From Hyphomonadaceae bacterium BL14 (GTDB taxonomy: Bacteria > Pseudomonadota > Alphaproteobacteria > Caulobacterales > Maricaulaceae), in the NCBI GenBank assembly GCA_027627705.1, contig CP091242.1, positions 1,694,905-1,758,904 on the forward strand: 64,000 nt of DNA. Direction: 5' to 3'. Each line of letters begins with the position of its first letter. Positions within the stretch are counted from its first letter, which is position 1. This document shows, piece by piece, positions 28,625 through 37,582 of the stretch. The position numbers and the translations under genes were made by a program. The notes below the pieces were generated by a model. It was not told where the DNA came from and ran no database searches. It saw only the letters and a list, made by a program, of their open reading frames with translations.

Positions 28625-28929
28625 AGCGGCTGGTTTTCGCTGAGCCGGCTGCGCGCGATCTTGAAGGGATCGTAGACTATATCGCCCTGGACAATCCCGC
28701 CGCCGCCGAACGCGTCTTCCGGGAGGTTGTGCGCACCGCGCAAAGCCTGACCGAATTTCCAGCCCTTGGCCGCCCAGGACGTTGTCCCGGCACGCGCGAG
28801 CTCAGCATCGCGGATCTGCCCTATCTCATAGTCTACGAGGCCGGCCCCGACACGGTCACCATCCTTGCCGTATTCCACACCGCACGCGATCTGGTGCGGG
28901 CGTTGGCCGGGCGAATGCAGGGGCGCTGA
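28621..28929 (+). CDS. ParE/RelE-family toxin
   Basis: The 102-residue protein has the ParE fold pattern: LKRLVFAEPAARDLEGIVDYIALDNPAAAERVF, then LTEFPALGRPG, RELSIADLPYLIVYEAG and VTILAVFHTARDL. The start chosen is a TTG that overlaps the antitoxin stop (TTGA); another TTG at 28612 is possible. ParE members poison gyrase and RelE members cleave mRNA; the sequence looks more ParE-like, but the target is not certain. Confidence 0.85.
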   Translation: MKRLVFAEPAARDLEGIVDYIALDNPAAAERVFREVVRTAQSLTEFPALGRPGRCPGTRELSIADLPYLIVYEAGPDTVTILAVFHTARDLVRALAGRMQGR

Positions 28930-28949
28930 CCGATGCACCCAACAGCCCC

Positions 28950-29720
28950 CTACCCCGCAAACGCCTTTTCCACCACGTAGTGGGCGGGGCGTGAATTGGC
29001 ACCTTCTTCCAGGCCCGCCGCTTCGCACAGGGTCTTGAGGTCGGCGAGCATCTCCATGGAACCGCAGATCATCACCCGGTCGCGGGCCGGATCGAAGGGG
29101 GCGACGCCCAGATCCCGGAACAGCTCGCCGGTTTCGATGAGGGTGGTGATGCGGCCCATGCGGGCGGTGGGCTCGCGCGTGGTGGTGGGGTAGTGGACCA
29201 GCTGGGCGGTGGCCATTTCGCCCACCAGCGGATCGGCCTTGGCCGCGGCGACCAGTTCCACGCCATAGGTGAGCTCGGCCGCCTCGCGGCAGGTATGGGT
29301 GAGGATCACCTTGGAGAAGCGCTCATAGGTCTCCGGATCGCGCACGACCGCGGCGAAGGGCGCAATGCCGGTGCCGGTGGAGAGGAGATAGAGGTGCTCG
29401 CCCGGCAGAAGCGCATCATGCACCAGCGTGCCGACCGATTTGGTGCCCAGGAGGATCGTGTCGCCGGGCTCGATATGCTGCAGATGCTCGGTGAGCGGGC
29501 CGCCGGGCACCTTGATGGAGAAAAACTCCAGCTCCTCGTCCCAGGACGGGCTGGCGATGGAATAGGCGCGCAGGAGCGGCTTGCCGTCGATCATCAGCCC
29601 CAGCATCACGAACTCGCCCGAGCGGAAACGGAAGCTGGGGGGACGGGTGACGCGGAAGGCGAAGAGGCGGTCGGTATAATGGCGCACCGACAACACCGTC
29701 TGTTCCGTCACCGCCGCCAT
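28950..29720 (-). CDS. fpr: Ferredoxin/flavodoxin--NADP+ reductase
   Basis: This FAD enzyme of 256 residues exchanges electrons between NADPH and ferredoxin or flavodoxin. FAD-binding RAYSIASP and the NADP-binding GTGIAPFAAVV and CGSMEML motifs are clear. The C terminus GANSRPAHYVVEKAFAG, with the terminal aromatic-plus-few pattern, is typical of bacterial subclass I FPRs. Confidence 0.94.
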   Translation of the reverse strand: MAAVTEQTVLSVRHYTDRLFAFRVTRPPSFRFRSGEFVMLGLMIDGKPLLRAYSIASPSWDEELEFFSIKVPGGPLTEHLQHIEPGDTILLGTKSVGTLVHDALLPGEHLYLLSTGTGIAPFAAVVRDPETYERFSKVILTHTCREAAELTYGVELVAAAKADPLVGEMATAQLVHYPTTTREPTARMGRITTLIETGELFRDLGVAPFDPARDRVMICGSMEMLADLKTLCEAAGLEEGANSRPAHYVVEKAFAG

Positions 29721-29818
29721 CGCCCATCCTTCCGGTCTTGTCTGGGAAGTTCCCCGCTATGGGTGGTTTTACGGCGCGCGCCGCGCTGTTGCCAACCGCC
29801 TCACTGTGTCGCAGGGGG

Positions 29819-30394
29819 TCATCCGCCCGCTTTCAGCGCGCCATGCTCGGTGATGATCCAGTCCAGGCGCATGTCGTGGGCGGCGCTGGGTACGCGGGTG
29901 AGGCGCTGGGCGGCGTAGGCGAGGCCCACCACCTGCACGTCTCCGGCAGCGCGCAGGGCGGCGATGGTGCGGTCGTAAAACCCGCCGCCATAGCCCAGGC
30001 GCCGGCCCAGATGATCAAAGGCCAGCAGGGGCACGAGCACGAGGGCGGGGGTGAGAATTGTCGCGCGTGGGCCCGGCGCAGGGATGGCGTGGGCGCCCGG
30101 CTCCAGCGCATCGCCCGGTGCCCAGGCGCGGAACACCAGCGGCGCGTCCGGTGCGGTGACGCAGGGCAGCGCCAGACGCGCCTGCTCGCACCAGAACGTC
30201 TCCATGAGGGGGGCGGGATCGATCTCGCCGCGCACGGCGTGATAGCCGGCCACCACGCTGTGCAGTTTCGGCCAGAGACAATCGGGGAAGTGATGCGCCA
30301 GGCGGCGGCCCGCCTCGGGATCGCTGGCGTGAGCAGCAGCCCGGCGTTTGAGCGCGGCGGCGCGCGCGCGCTGCTTGCGCCAGTGCATCAGCAT
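29819..30394 (-). CDS. 5-formyltetrahydrofolate cyclo-ligase
   Basis: This enzyme converts 5-formyl-THF to 5,10-methenyl-THF with ATP. The 191-residue product starts with MHWRKQRARAAALKRR-type basic helix and contains PLLAFDHLGRRLGYGGGFYDR, the family signature. The start at 30394 has GGAG 6 nt upstream; ATGs at 30406 and 30415 are alternatives. It lies just after the 6S RNA candidate, the conserved position of this gene (ygfA) in many proteobacteria. Confidence 0.9.
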   Translation of the reverse strand: MLMHWRKQRARAAALKRRAAAHASDPEAGRRLAHHFPDCLWPKLHSVVAGYHAVRGEIDPAPLMETFWCEQARLALPCVTAPDAPLVFRAWAPGDALEPGAHAIPAPGPRATILTPALVLVPLLAFDHLGRRLGYGGGFYDRTIAALRAAGDVQVVGLAYAAQRLTRVPSAAHDMRLDWIITEHGALKAGG

Positions 30395-30423
30395 GGCCGG
30401 CTCCATGCGGTACAAGCGATATA

Positions 30424-30591
30424 AGTGGCGGTGCCGGTTTCGCCGCTGACCGTTTTCCGTCCCTGATGACCTGATAAATCAGGTGGGCGCCGCGTGACAC
30501 GGACCACGGTCCGCGCCAGAGGTAGCTCCCTCACAGAGAGGTAAGGTCCTCGGGATGTTAAGGCCTGGCGCACGAACGAGCGACCGCCACT
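30424..30591 (-). ncRNA. ssrS: 6S RNA candidate
   Basis: The 196-nt gap between zapA and the 5-FCL gene is the conserved site of 6S RNA. On the minus strand the segment has a perfect 9-bp closing stem (AGTGGCGGT with ACCGCCACT) giving a 168-nt rod, extended by GTCGCT/AGCGGC. Internal hairpins CGGACC-GT-GGTCCG (30500-30513) and ACCTGA-TTTA-TCAGGT (30469-30484) follow, and the GGCGCCCACCT word often seen in alphaproteobacterial 6S RNAs. Ends are set by the stem and are approximate. 6S RNA binds the sigma-70 holoenzyme in stationary phase. Confidence 0.68.
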
Positions 30592-30620
30592 CATGAAGAT
30601 GGGCCTGAACCGGTCGCGGC

Positions 30621-30992
30621 TCAAGCGTCTTCCTCATCATTGGGCGATTCGGCGGCCAATGCCTCCAGCCGGGCGGCGGCGGCGTTGATGGCTTCGGCGG
30701 CCCGCGCCCGGTCGGCGCGGCGGCGCGCCTCGGCCTGGGACAGGCGTCCGCGCGTGTCGGTCAGGGTTTCTTCCAGGGCCTCGACCCGGCCTTGAGCCTC
30801 GCGCAATTCATCGCCCACGATCAGGGCGGCCATGAGCAGAAGGCGCACATCGCCGATCTGGCCCACGCGCTCGGCCAGCTCGCGCACATGCCCGTCAAGA
30901 TGGGTGGCAAGCTCGCGCAGATAGGCCTGCTGGCCCTCCTCGCAGCCGATGGTGAAGGCGCGGCCATTGAGGGAAATCGTGACCTTGCTCAC
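30621..30992 (-). CDS. zapA: Cell division protein ZapA
   Basis: ZapA crosslinks FtsZ filaments at the division ring. The 123-residue protein has the N-terminal VTISLNGRAFTIGCEEGQQAYLRELA and a long coiled coil (about 45-110). It starts with GTG, overlapping the stop of the upstream gene by 4 nt (GTGA). It is followed by the 6S RNA locus. Confidence 0.93.
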   Translation of the reverse strand: MSKVTISLNGRAFTIGCEEGQQAYLRELATHLDGHVRELAERVGQIGDVRLLLMAALIVGDELREAQGRVEALEETLTDTRGRLSQAEARRRADRARAAEAINAAAARLEALAAESPNDEEDA

Positions 30993-31348
30993 GCCTCGTC
31001 CTCCTGGTCGCCGTCGTCATCGCCGCCGGGTCCGCCATCGGGTCCGCCACCGGGTCCGCCACCGGCGAGCAGCGCGGTCAGCTCCGCCATCGCGCCGTCC
31101 AGCGCGGCACCGGCCGCGCGTGCCGCCTCGGTCAGCTCGGCCTCGCGGCCACGCGCCTGATCCAGCGCGTCGGCCAGGCGCGCGCGGTCATCATCGGAGT
31201 TTCGTGCCGCATGGGCTTCATCGCCTGCAGCGCTGGCGCGGCGCACCAGATCGTCCATGCGCGCGGCGGCGGCCGCCGCGGCACGCTCCAGGCGCGCGGC
31301 CGCATCGGCCAGCACATCATCATCGTCGGCGGGGACCGGCTCGCTCAT
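30989..31348 (-). CDS. DUF4164-like coiled-coil protein
   Basis: This 119-residue acidic protein is mostly one Ala/Arg/Glu-rich coiled coil (about 10-95), followed by a Gly/Pro/Asp tail (GGGPGGGPDGGPGGDDDGD) coded by short GGGTCCGCC-type DNA repeats. A short coiled-coil protein just before zapA is the usual place for DUF4164 members in alphaproteobacteria. Role unknown, perhaps linked to division. Confidence 0.65.
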   Translation of the reverse strand: MSEPVPADDDDVLADAAARLERAAAAAAARMDDLVRRASAAGDEAHAARNSDDDRARLADALDQARGREAELTEAARAAGAALDGAMAELTALLAGGGPGGGPDGGPGGDDDGDQEDEA

Positions 31349-31483
31349 GGATACAAAATCCGCTTTTGCGGGGGAAAGTTCAAGCGATGCGTGAGGGCCG
31401 CATGCAGACCCGCCACTGGCGCCGGTCTTGCGGGTCGTCCATAACAGTCACAGGGCCCTGGGCCATCATCGGCGGAGCACCCC

Positions 31484-32836
31484 ATGAGCAAGCGCTATTT
31501 CGGCACGGACGGCGTGCGCGGCGAAACCAACAGCTTTCCCATGACGGCTGAAACCGCGCTGCGCCTGGGCATGGCGGCGTCACGCTATTTCCGCCGGTCC
31601 AATGGCGGGCGCCATTCGGTGGTGATCGGCAAGGATACGCGCCTGTCGGGCTATATGCTGGAAAACGCGCTGACCGCCGGCTTCACCAGTTCGGGCATGG
31701 ATGTGTCGCTGTTCGGTCCGGTGCCGACCCCGGCGGTGGCCACGCTGACACGTTCGCTGCGCGCTGATCTGGGCGTGATGATCACCGCCTCGCACAATCC
31801 GTACTCGGATAATGGCATCAAGCTGTTCGGCCCGGACGGCTACAAGCTGGGCGATGCGGCGGAGCTGGAGATCGAGGCGCTGATGGAGGCCGACCCGGCC
31901 GAGGCGCTGGCCGCACCCGCCGATCTGGGCCGGGCCAAGCGGGTGGATGACGCCGCGGCGCGCTATATGGAAATCGTCAAGGCGACCTTCCCGAGATCCA
32001 TGCGCCTGTCGAGCCTTCGCATCGTGGTCGATTGCGCCCACGGCGCGGCGTACAAGGTGGGCCCGCGGGTCTTGTGGGAGCTGGGAGCCGACGTGGTGCC
32101 GATCAACACCGCGCCCAACGGCTTCAATATCAATGAAGATTGCGGCGCGGTCACCCCCGGCGCCATGGCCGAGCACGTGCTGAAATACCGCGCCGATATC
32201 GGTATCGCCTTTGACGGCGATGCCGACCGGTTGATCGTGTCTGACGAGACCGGACGGATCATAGATGGCGACCAGCTGATCGGCCTGATCGCCCTGGCCT
32301 TCAAGGCGTCGGGACGCCTCGCCCATGACACGGTCGTCACTACGGTGATGAGCAATATCGGTCTGGAAAAGGCCCTGGCCGACGCCGGGATCACCATGGA
32401 GCGTGCCAAAGTGGGCGACCGTTATGTGGTCGAGGCCATGCGCGCAGGCGGCTTTAATCTGGGTGGTGAGCAGTCCGGCCATCTGGTGCTGAGCGACTAC
32501 GCCACCACGGGCGATGCGCTGATCGCTGCGCTGCAGGTGCTGTCGCTGCTCGTCAGCTCCGGCAAGAAGGCGAGCCAGCTTCTGCGCGTGTTCACGCCCG
32601 CGCCGCAGATCCTGAAGAATGTGCGCTATGCGCCCGGGGCCGATCCGCTGGGCGCCGAGGCGGTACAGACCGCGATCGCAGCCGGCGAGGCCCGGCTCAA
32701 TGGCAAGGGCCGGCTGCTGGTGCGCAAATCGGGCACCGAGCCGCTGATCCGCGTCATGGCCGAGGGCGACCGCAAGCTGGTCGTGAATGTCGTGGACGAT
32801 ATCTGCGCCGCCGTCACCGCGGCGGCACGCGCCTGA
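31484..32836 (+). CDS. glmM: Phosphoglucosamine mutase
   Basis: GlmM converts glucosamine-6-P to glucosamine-1-P for UDP-GlcNAc and cell-wall synthesis. The 450-residue protein has the phosphoserine loop [13 protein letters not shown], the Mg2+ site DGDADR, the sugar-binding GGEQSGH and the phosphate-binding [12 protein letters not shown]. It is divergent from the DUF4164-like gene across 135 nt. Confidence 0.97.
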   Translation: MSKRYFGTDGVRGETNSFPMTAETALRLGMAASRYFRRSNGGRHSVVIGKDTRLSGYMLENALTAGFTSSGMDVSLFGPVPTPAVATLTRSLRADLGVMITASHNPYSDNGIKLFGPDGYKLGDAAELEIEALMEADPAEALAAPADLGRAKRVDDAAARYMEIVKATFPRSMRLSSLRIVVDCAHGAAYKVGPRVLWELGADVVPINTAPNGFNINEDCGAVTPGAMAEHVLKYRADIGIAFDGDADRLIVSDETGRIIDGDQLIGLIALAFKASGRLAHDTVVTTVMSNIGLEKALADAGITMERAKVGDRYVVEAMRAGGFNLGGEQSGHLVLSDYATTGDALIAALQVLSLLVSSGKKASQLLRVFTPAPQILKNVRYAPGADPLGAEAVQTAIAAGEARLNGKGRLLVRKSGTEPLIRVMAEGDRKLVVNVVDDICAAVTAAARA

Positions 32837-32866
32837 CGCATCGATCATCACCGGGGGGGGAATTCC

Positions 32867-33661
32867 ATGACCACTGAAACGGACCGGCTCGCCCGGGTCT
32901 TTGCCGACATCTGCGCACGCGCCGCCATTCCGGTGATGGAGGTCTATGCCACCGACTTCAGCGCCGATCAGAAGGCCGACCGCTCGCCCGTGACCGAAGC
33001 GGACCGGCGGGCCGAGGATGTGATCGTGCAGGCGCTGGCCGGTGCCCTGCCCGGCGTGCCGGTGCTGGCCGAGGAAAGCTTTGAGGCCGGGCTGCGCCCG
33101 GATATCGCGGGCGAGTTCATACTGGTCGATCCGGTCGATGGCACAAAGGAATTCATCAACAAAAACGGTGAGTTCACCATCAATATCGCGCTGATCCGGG
33201 ACCGCGTGCCTGTCGCCGGATGCGTCTATGCCCCGGCCCTGTCGCGGATCTGGCTGGGGGGCGCGAGCGCGGCATCGGCGTCCCTGGCGCCGGGCGTGGC
33301 GTTTGATCCGGCTACAGCACAACCCATCCGGACACGCCCTGCGCCCGCGGGCGGTCTGACGGCGGTGATGAGCCGGTCTCATGCCGACGCGGAGACGCGC
33401 GCGTTTGCCGACAAGCTCGGTGTGACCGACACGGTCAGCGCCGGGTCCTCGCTGAAATTCTGCCGGGTGGCGGAGGGCGCAGCCGATGTCTATCCGCGCT
33501 TTGGTCCGACCAGGGAATGGGATACCGGCGCGGGTCATGCTGTGCTGATCGCCGCGGGTGGCGCGGTGACCCGCCCCGATGGCGGCCCCTTCCTCTACGG
33601 CAAGACCGAAACCGACTATCTCAATGGGCCGTTTGTGGCCTGGGCGCACGGGCCGCGGTGA
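32867..33661 (+). CDS. cysQ: 3'(2'),5'-bisphosphate nucleotidase
   Basis: This inositol-monophosphatase-fold enzyme of 264 residues removes the 3'-phosphate of PAP from sulfate assimilation. Metal-binding motifs are EESFE, DPVDGTKEFI and EWDTGAGHAVL. It starts 30 nt after glmM with an intervening G8 run next to the RBS. The neighbouring glmM shares the strand, so an operon is likely. Confidence 0.92.
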   Translation: MTTETDRLARVFADICARAAIPVMEVYATDFSADQKADRSPVTEADRRAEDVIVQALAGALPGVPVLAEESFEAGLRPDIAGEFILVDPVDGTKEFINKNGEFTINIALIRDRVPVAGCVYAPALSRIWLGGASAASASLAPGVAFDPATAQPIRTRPAPAGGLTAVMSRSHADAETRAFADKLGVTDTVSAGSSLKFCRVAEGAADVYPRFGPTREWDTGAGHAVLIAAGGAVTRPDGGPFLYGKTETDYLNGPFVAWAHGPR

Positions 33662-33664
33662 ACC

Positions 33665-34606
33665 CTATAACTCCGGCCGCGCATCTTCGCTGGGCAGGAC
33701 CGGGTCGATGACGCTCATCTCGCCCTCCAGGCGCGGATCGGTGCTGGCGCGCGCGACGCTGTCGCAGAAGAAGCGGATGTGCTGGTTGAACACCTGCTGG
33801 GTGTAGATGCCGAAATGGTTCGCGCCCTTGACCAGGGCGGCGTATTTCGGGCCGCGCGCAGCATCGTAGAGCCTGCGTCCGCGCGCGAGCGGGATCACCC
33901 GGTCATCATCGCCATGCAGCCAGAGGATCGGCGCGGTGACCCGCCCGATCTGGCGGATGGAATCATACCGTTCACGGAACAAGGCCCGCGGCAGCAGCCA
34001 GCCGGTGCGCGCGCGCACGATATCGCGAAAGCTGTCATAGGGCGCATGCAGGATCACCCCGCCCACGGCGCGGGCGGCCGCCACCTGGATGGCCGTGCCC
34101 GACCCCATGGATTCGCCATAGACCACCACGCGCAGGGGATCGACGCCGTCTGCCGCGATCTGGTCCAGGGTAAAAATTGCATCGGCCACATTGACCCGCT
34201 CGCCCGGCCGTCCGGTGGAGCCGTTGAAGCCCCGGTGGGCCAGCGCGGTAAAGCCCCAGCCGGCGGCCAGAAACATGCGGAAGAAGCGCGCCCGGCGCCA
34301 CAGGGCGCGCCGGTTGCCGTGCAGGTACAGGATATGCGGTGCGCCCTCCCAGGCCGGGTCGGCGCGCCAGAGCACCAGCGTCTGCCCGTCGCGGGTTTTC
34401 AGCTCGATTTCGCGCGCCTGCGTGAGGCCGGCCTCGGCCGGGGCGATGCGGGTGGGATCGGTGAAATAGATCAGCCGGCGCTGCGCCAGAAACAGCACGG
34501 TCCACAGCGCATACACGCCCAGAAGCGTCAGCGCCGCGCCCTGAACCCAGCCCGGCAGGCCGGTCCACAGGGCGTACGCGGCCTCGATCCAGCCAGACCC
34601 GTCCAC
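33665..34606 (-). CDS. Membrane-anchored alpha/beta hydrolase
   Basis: The 313-residue product (GTG start at 34606, behind GGGAGG) has an N-terminal membrane anchor (GWVQGAALTLLGVYALWTVLFLAQ) and an alpha/beta hydrolase domain with ILYLHGNRRALWRRARFF, nucleophile elbow YGESMGSGTA, the acid in HGDDDRVIP and the histidine in KGANHFGIY. It resembles BEM46/YfhR-type hydrolases. An upstream ATG at 34690 would add 28 low-complexity residues. The substrate is unknown. Confidence 0.83.
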   Translation of the reverse strand: MDGSGWIEAAYALWTGLPGWVQGAALTLLGVYALWTVLFLAQRRLIYFTDPTRIAPAEAGLTQAREIELKTRDGQTLVLWRADPAWEGAPHILYLHGNRRALWRRARFFRMFLAAGWGFTALAHRGFNGSTGRPGERVNVADAIFTLDQIAADGVDPLRVVVYGESMGSGTAIQVAAARAVGGVILHAPYDSFRDIVRARTGWLLPRALFRERYDSIRQIGRVTAPILWLHGDDDRVIPLARGRRLYDAARGPKYAALVKGANHFGIYTQQVFNQHIRFFCDSVARASTDPRLEGEMSVIDPVLPSEDARPEL

Positions 34607-34743
34607 GTCCTCCCCTCCCCCTTGAGGTGACACACGCCAGCTTGCGGGGGCGGGCGCGGCGAGTCCAGCGCTTCCCTCGCGCCGCGCCATCGCCTACCTC
34701 TAGCGCACCGCGCGCGCTGACCCTGTCAGGAGATACCTCGCCC

Positions 34744-35688
34744 ATGCTCAGAATTGCTTTTCAGATGGACCCGATCACGCATGTCAATGTGGACGGGGAT
34801 TCCACGTTTGATATTGCGCTCGAATGCTTCAATCGCGGCCATCAGCTGTGGGTGCATGAGCCGCGCCACCTGACGTTCGAGGACGGGCGGGTGCGGGCGC
34901 TGGCGCGGCGGGTGGAGCATTTGCAGCGTGTGCAGGGCGATCATGTGCGCCTGGCCGGGCCGGCGGTGCTGGACCTGCATGGCGTGGACGTGGTCTTCCT
35001 GCGCCAGGACCCGCCCTTTGACATGAGCTACATCACCTCGACGCACCTATTGGAGCATCTCCAGCCGCAGGTGCTGGTGGTGAATGATCCGCGCCATGTG
35101 CGCGATGCGCCGGAAAAGCTGTTCGTGACCCTGTTCGAAGGCCTGATGCCGCCGACGCTGATCACGTCGGATGAAAAGGAAATCCGCGCCTTTTTCGAGC
35201 GCCATAATCGCGACATCGTGGTCAAGCCGCTGTTCGGCAATGGCGGGGCGGGCGTGTTCCGGGTGCGCGAGACGGCGGAGAATCTCGCCTCGCTGGTGGA
35301 GCTGTTCCAGCAGGTCAGCCGTGATCCGCTGATGGCCCAAGCCTTCGTGCCGGATGTGCGCAACGGCGACAAGCGGGTGATCCTGATTGATGGCGAGCCC
35401 ATCGGGGCGATCAACCGCATCCCTGCCGAGGGCGAGGTGCGCGCCAACATGCATGTGGGCGGCAAGGCAGTGGAATCCACGCTGTCGGCGCGTGATCTGG
35501 AGATTTGCGCCATCATCGGCCCGGAGCTGAAGCGGCGGGGCCTCGTGTTTGTCGGGATCGATGTGATCGGGCGCTACCTGACTGAAATCAACGTCACCTC
35601 GCCCACCGGCCTGCAGGAGCTGCGGCGGTTTTCCGGCGTGGACGGCTCGGCCCTGATCGCCGACTGGATCGAAGCGAAGCGGGCATGA
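34744..35688 (+). CDS. gshB: Glutathione synthetase
   Basis: GshB joins gamma-glutamylcysteine and glycine using ATP. The 314-residue protein begins LRIAFQMDPITHVNVDGDSTF, with the GSH-synthetase N-domain, and has the ATP-grasp segment DIVVKPLFGNGGAGVFRV and the metal-binding EINVTSPTGLQEL. It overlaps the next gene by 4 nt, so their products are probably made together. Confidence 0.96.
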   Translation: MLRIAFQMDPITHVNVDGDSTFDIALECFNRGHQLWVHEPRHLTFEDGRVRALARRVEHLQRVQGDHVRLAGPAVLDLHGVDVVFLRQDPPFDMSYITSTHLLEHLQPQVLVVNDPRHVRDAPEKLFVTLFEGLMPPTLITSDEKEIRAFFERHNRDIVVKPLFGNGGAGVFRVRETAENLASLVELFQQVSRDPLMAQAFVPDVRNGDKRVILIDGEPIGAINRIPAEGEVRANMHVGGKAVESTLSARDLEICAIIGPELKRRGLVFVGIDVIGRYLTEINVTSPTGLQELRRFSGVDGSALIADWIEAKRA

Positions 35689-36470
35689 TCGATGAGGCCA
35701 CATTGCGCCTGCAATGGGCGCTGAGCTATCCGTTCGCGCGGCCCAGGCAGGCCTTCGTGTTCCTCAACGGGGCCAGCTGGGCAATCACCTCCACACACGG
35801 CGGCTTCGCGCAGTGGCGGGTGCATGTGGCCCGGGACGATGTGGCGCTGGGCGATCTGCTGACGCCGGGCCAGCTTGGTGATTATGAAGCCGGCGCCTAT
35901 CACGCCGTGGCGGCTGTCGGCTCCAACGCCGCGCCGGGCCAGCTGCGTCGCAAATTCGCCGCGCACCTTGATGATGTGGCGATCCTGGTCATCCCCATCA
36001 CCGTGCCCGAGCACATTGTCGCCTATGCCAACCGGCTGGCCGAATATGGCTCCGTGCCCGCCACGCTGGTGGCGCGCCCGGGCGGGACGGCACGGGTCTG
36101 GGCGACACTGTTGAGCGCGCGCGACTATGCCATCATGAACGCGACGGAAGACCGCGGTGCCGTCTATGACGGCGTGCCGATCGCCCCGTCCGATGCGCCG
36201 CCCGCGGTCAGGGCACCGTTCGAGGCCTATGCCTGTCTCAGCGGCTGCTTGCCGCTGCGGGTCGCCGCCTTCCCCTCCACAGGATGCGGCTGGCCCGAGG
36301 GCGGGCAGTGGGAGGCACAATCCATGGCGATCGAGGCGCTGGGCCTTGATCTGCCGGTCGACCGGTTCGTGCTGGAGAATGTGTCGGACGCCCGCCTGCG
36401 CGACGCGCGCGATCAGGCCCTGTCGGCGGTTTTTCCGGAGAACCGCTGGATCAACGCGTCCGGGTCATAG
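35685..36470 (+). CDS. Hypothetical protein, possibly gamma-glutamylcyclotransferase-like
   Basis: The 261-residue protein has no certain family. It has a GSN motif (Gly79-Ser80-Asn81 in AAVGSNAAPGQLRRKF), a later PATLVARPGGTARVWATLL strand pair and ARDYAIMNATED with Glu155, a pattern like the YGSN loop and catalytic glutamate of gamma-glutamylcyclotransferases. Coupling to gshB would suit an enzyme acting on glutathione or gamma-glutamyl peptides. The similarity is by eye and weak. Its 3' end overlaps the convergent next gene by 58 nt. Confidence 0.6.
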   Translation: MIDEATLRLQWALSYPFARPRQAFVFLNGASWAITSTHGGFAQWRVHVARDDVALGDLLTPGQLGDYEAGAYHAVAAVGSNAAPGQLRRKFAAHLDDVAILVIPITVPEHIVAYANRLAEYGSVPATLVARPGGTARVWATLLSARDYAIMNATEDRGAVYDGVPIAPSDAPPAVRAPFEAYACLSGCLPLRVAAFPSTGCGWPEGGQWEAQSMAIEALGLDLPVDRFVLENVSDARLRDARDQALSAVFPENRWINASGS

Positions 36471-37012
36471 GCCTGGTCCGGGCGCGGCCGGTACATCCAG
36501 GCAATCGCGCCGCCGATCAGGGCAAACGGCGCGCCCATCACCGCCAGCAGGCCGGCATTGCGCGCCAGCAACATGTATCCTGTGAAGGTGATGGCCCCGA
36601 TGACGAGGGCGAGGCCGGCCGCGCACAGGATGAGACGGGTGCGCAAGGATGGCCCCTCACGGAATGCAATCTCGCCGGCGCGCGGGCGCAGGGCGGTGTG
36701 CAGCGCGATGATCGCCTTGCGGAAGGCATAGCCCTCATCGCTCCAGCCGCCATCGGGCTTCAGACGGCGCGAGCCGAAGGCGATCTCGCTGGACCCGGCG
36801 CGCACGCGGCACACCACCAGCGCGCCGGTCCCGGCACCGGGTGCCGGCTCCACCGTCAGGCGCACTTCGGTAATGGCCGCCAGATCAATGCGTTTGAACA
36901 GCGCGCCCTTGTCGGACAGGTCAAGGCGGTCCGGGTAAAGGCTCACCGTACGCGTGGGGGCCACCACCGAGCGGCGGTCCTCGAGCATGATGATCGGCGA
37001 TGACGCGGTCAT
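36413..37012 (-). CDS. Hypothetical two-helix membrane protein
   Basis: The 199-residue product has an N-terminal beta-rich domain (about 1-110; SLYPDRLDLSDKGALFKRIDLAAITEVRL), reminiscent of a PH-like or GRAM fold, then two membrane helices (LILCAAGLALVIGAITFTGYM and NAGLLAVMGAPFALIGGAIAWMY). The first ATG follows the antisense neighbour's region. It converges on the gshB operon with a 58-nt overlap. Function unknown. Confidence 0.68.
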   Translation of the reverse strand: MTASSPIIMLEDRRSVVAPTRTVSLYPDRLDLSDKGALFKRIDLAAITEVRLTVEPAPGAGTGALVVCRVRAGSSEIAFGSRRLKPDGGWSDEGYAFRKAIIALHTALRPRAGEIAFREGPSLRTRLILCAAGLALVIGAITFTGYMLLARNAGLLAVMGAPFALIGGAIAWMYRPRPDQAYDPDALIQRFSGKTADRA

Positions 37013-37063
37013 GACGTGCGCCCGGGCTTGCCCTGAACGGGCGAACAGGGCAGCGTCAGCATC

Positions 37064-37540
37064 ATGACCATGGCGCGCAAATTCCTCGTGATCGCAGACG
37101 GCTCCGACGAGAGCCGTCTGGCTGCATACTTTGCTGCGCGCCGGGCGCGCAAGACCGATGGCGCGGTGACCATTCTGGCGGTGGCGCAGGTGGAAAGCTC
37201 GGGCGAGCTGTGGCTGGGCGTCGGCGACGCCATGCGCGCCGAGGCGCTGCACAATGCCGAAGCAGCGCTGGAAAGTCTCGCCGAAGACGTCGAAGAGGTC
37301 ACCGGCGCGCGCCCTGAAGTGATTCTGCGCGAGGGCGTCCTGCTGGACGAGCTGCGTCAGCTGATCGAGACCGATGACGCCATCGCCATCCTGGTGCTGG
37401 GCGCGGCGGCCGAAGGCGATGGACCCGGCCCGCTGGTCAGTGCGCTGGGGCGCGGCAAGGGCCTGTTCGACGCCCGGGTGATCCCGGTGACCGTGGTGCC
37501 CGCCGGCCTGACCCGCGATCAGCTCAAGGCGCTGGCCTGA
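37064..37540 (+). CDS. Universal stress protein family
   Basis: The 158-residue protein has the UspA fold: FLVIADGSDESRLAAYFAARRARKTDGAVTILAV at the N terminus and LREGVLLDELRQLIETDDAIAILVLGAAAEGDGPGPLVSALG near the C terminus. The family's ATP loop GxxG-x9-GS is only partly kept. ATG at 37070 is an alternative start. Role in stress is by family. Confidence 0.8.
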   Translation: MTMARKFLVIADGSDESRLAAYFAARRARKTDGAVTILAVAQVESSGELWLGVGDAMRAEALHNAEAALESLAEDVEEVTGARPEVILREGVLLDELRQLIETDDAIAILVLGAAAEGDGPGPLVSALGRGKGLFDARVIPVTVVPAGLTRDQLKALA

Positions 37541-37582
37541 GGGCCTGCCCGGTCCGGTGCCCGCGCGCCGGGACCCGGGCTG

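Noticed and set aside
31580..33649. Long minus-strand frame (689 codons)
   Set aside because: It is antisense to glmM and cysQ, both certain genes; its composition is Arg/Gly/His-rich.
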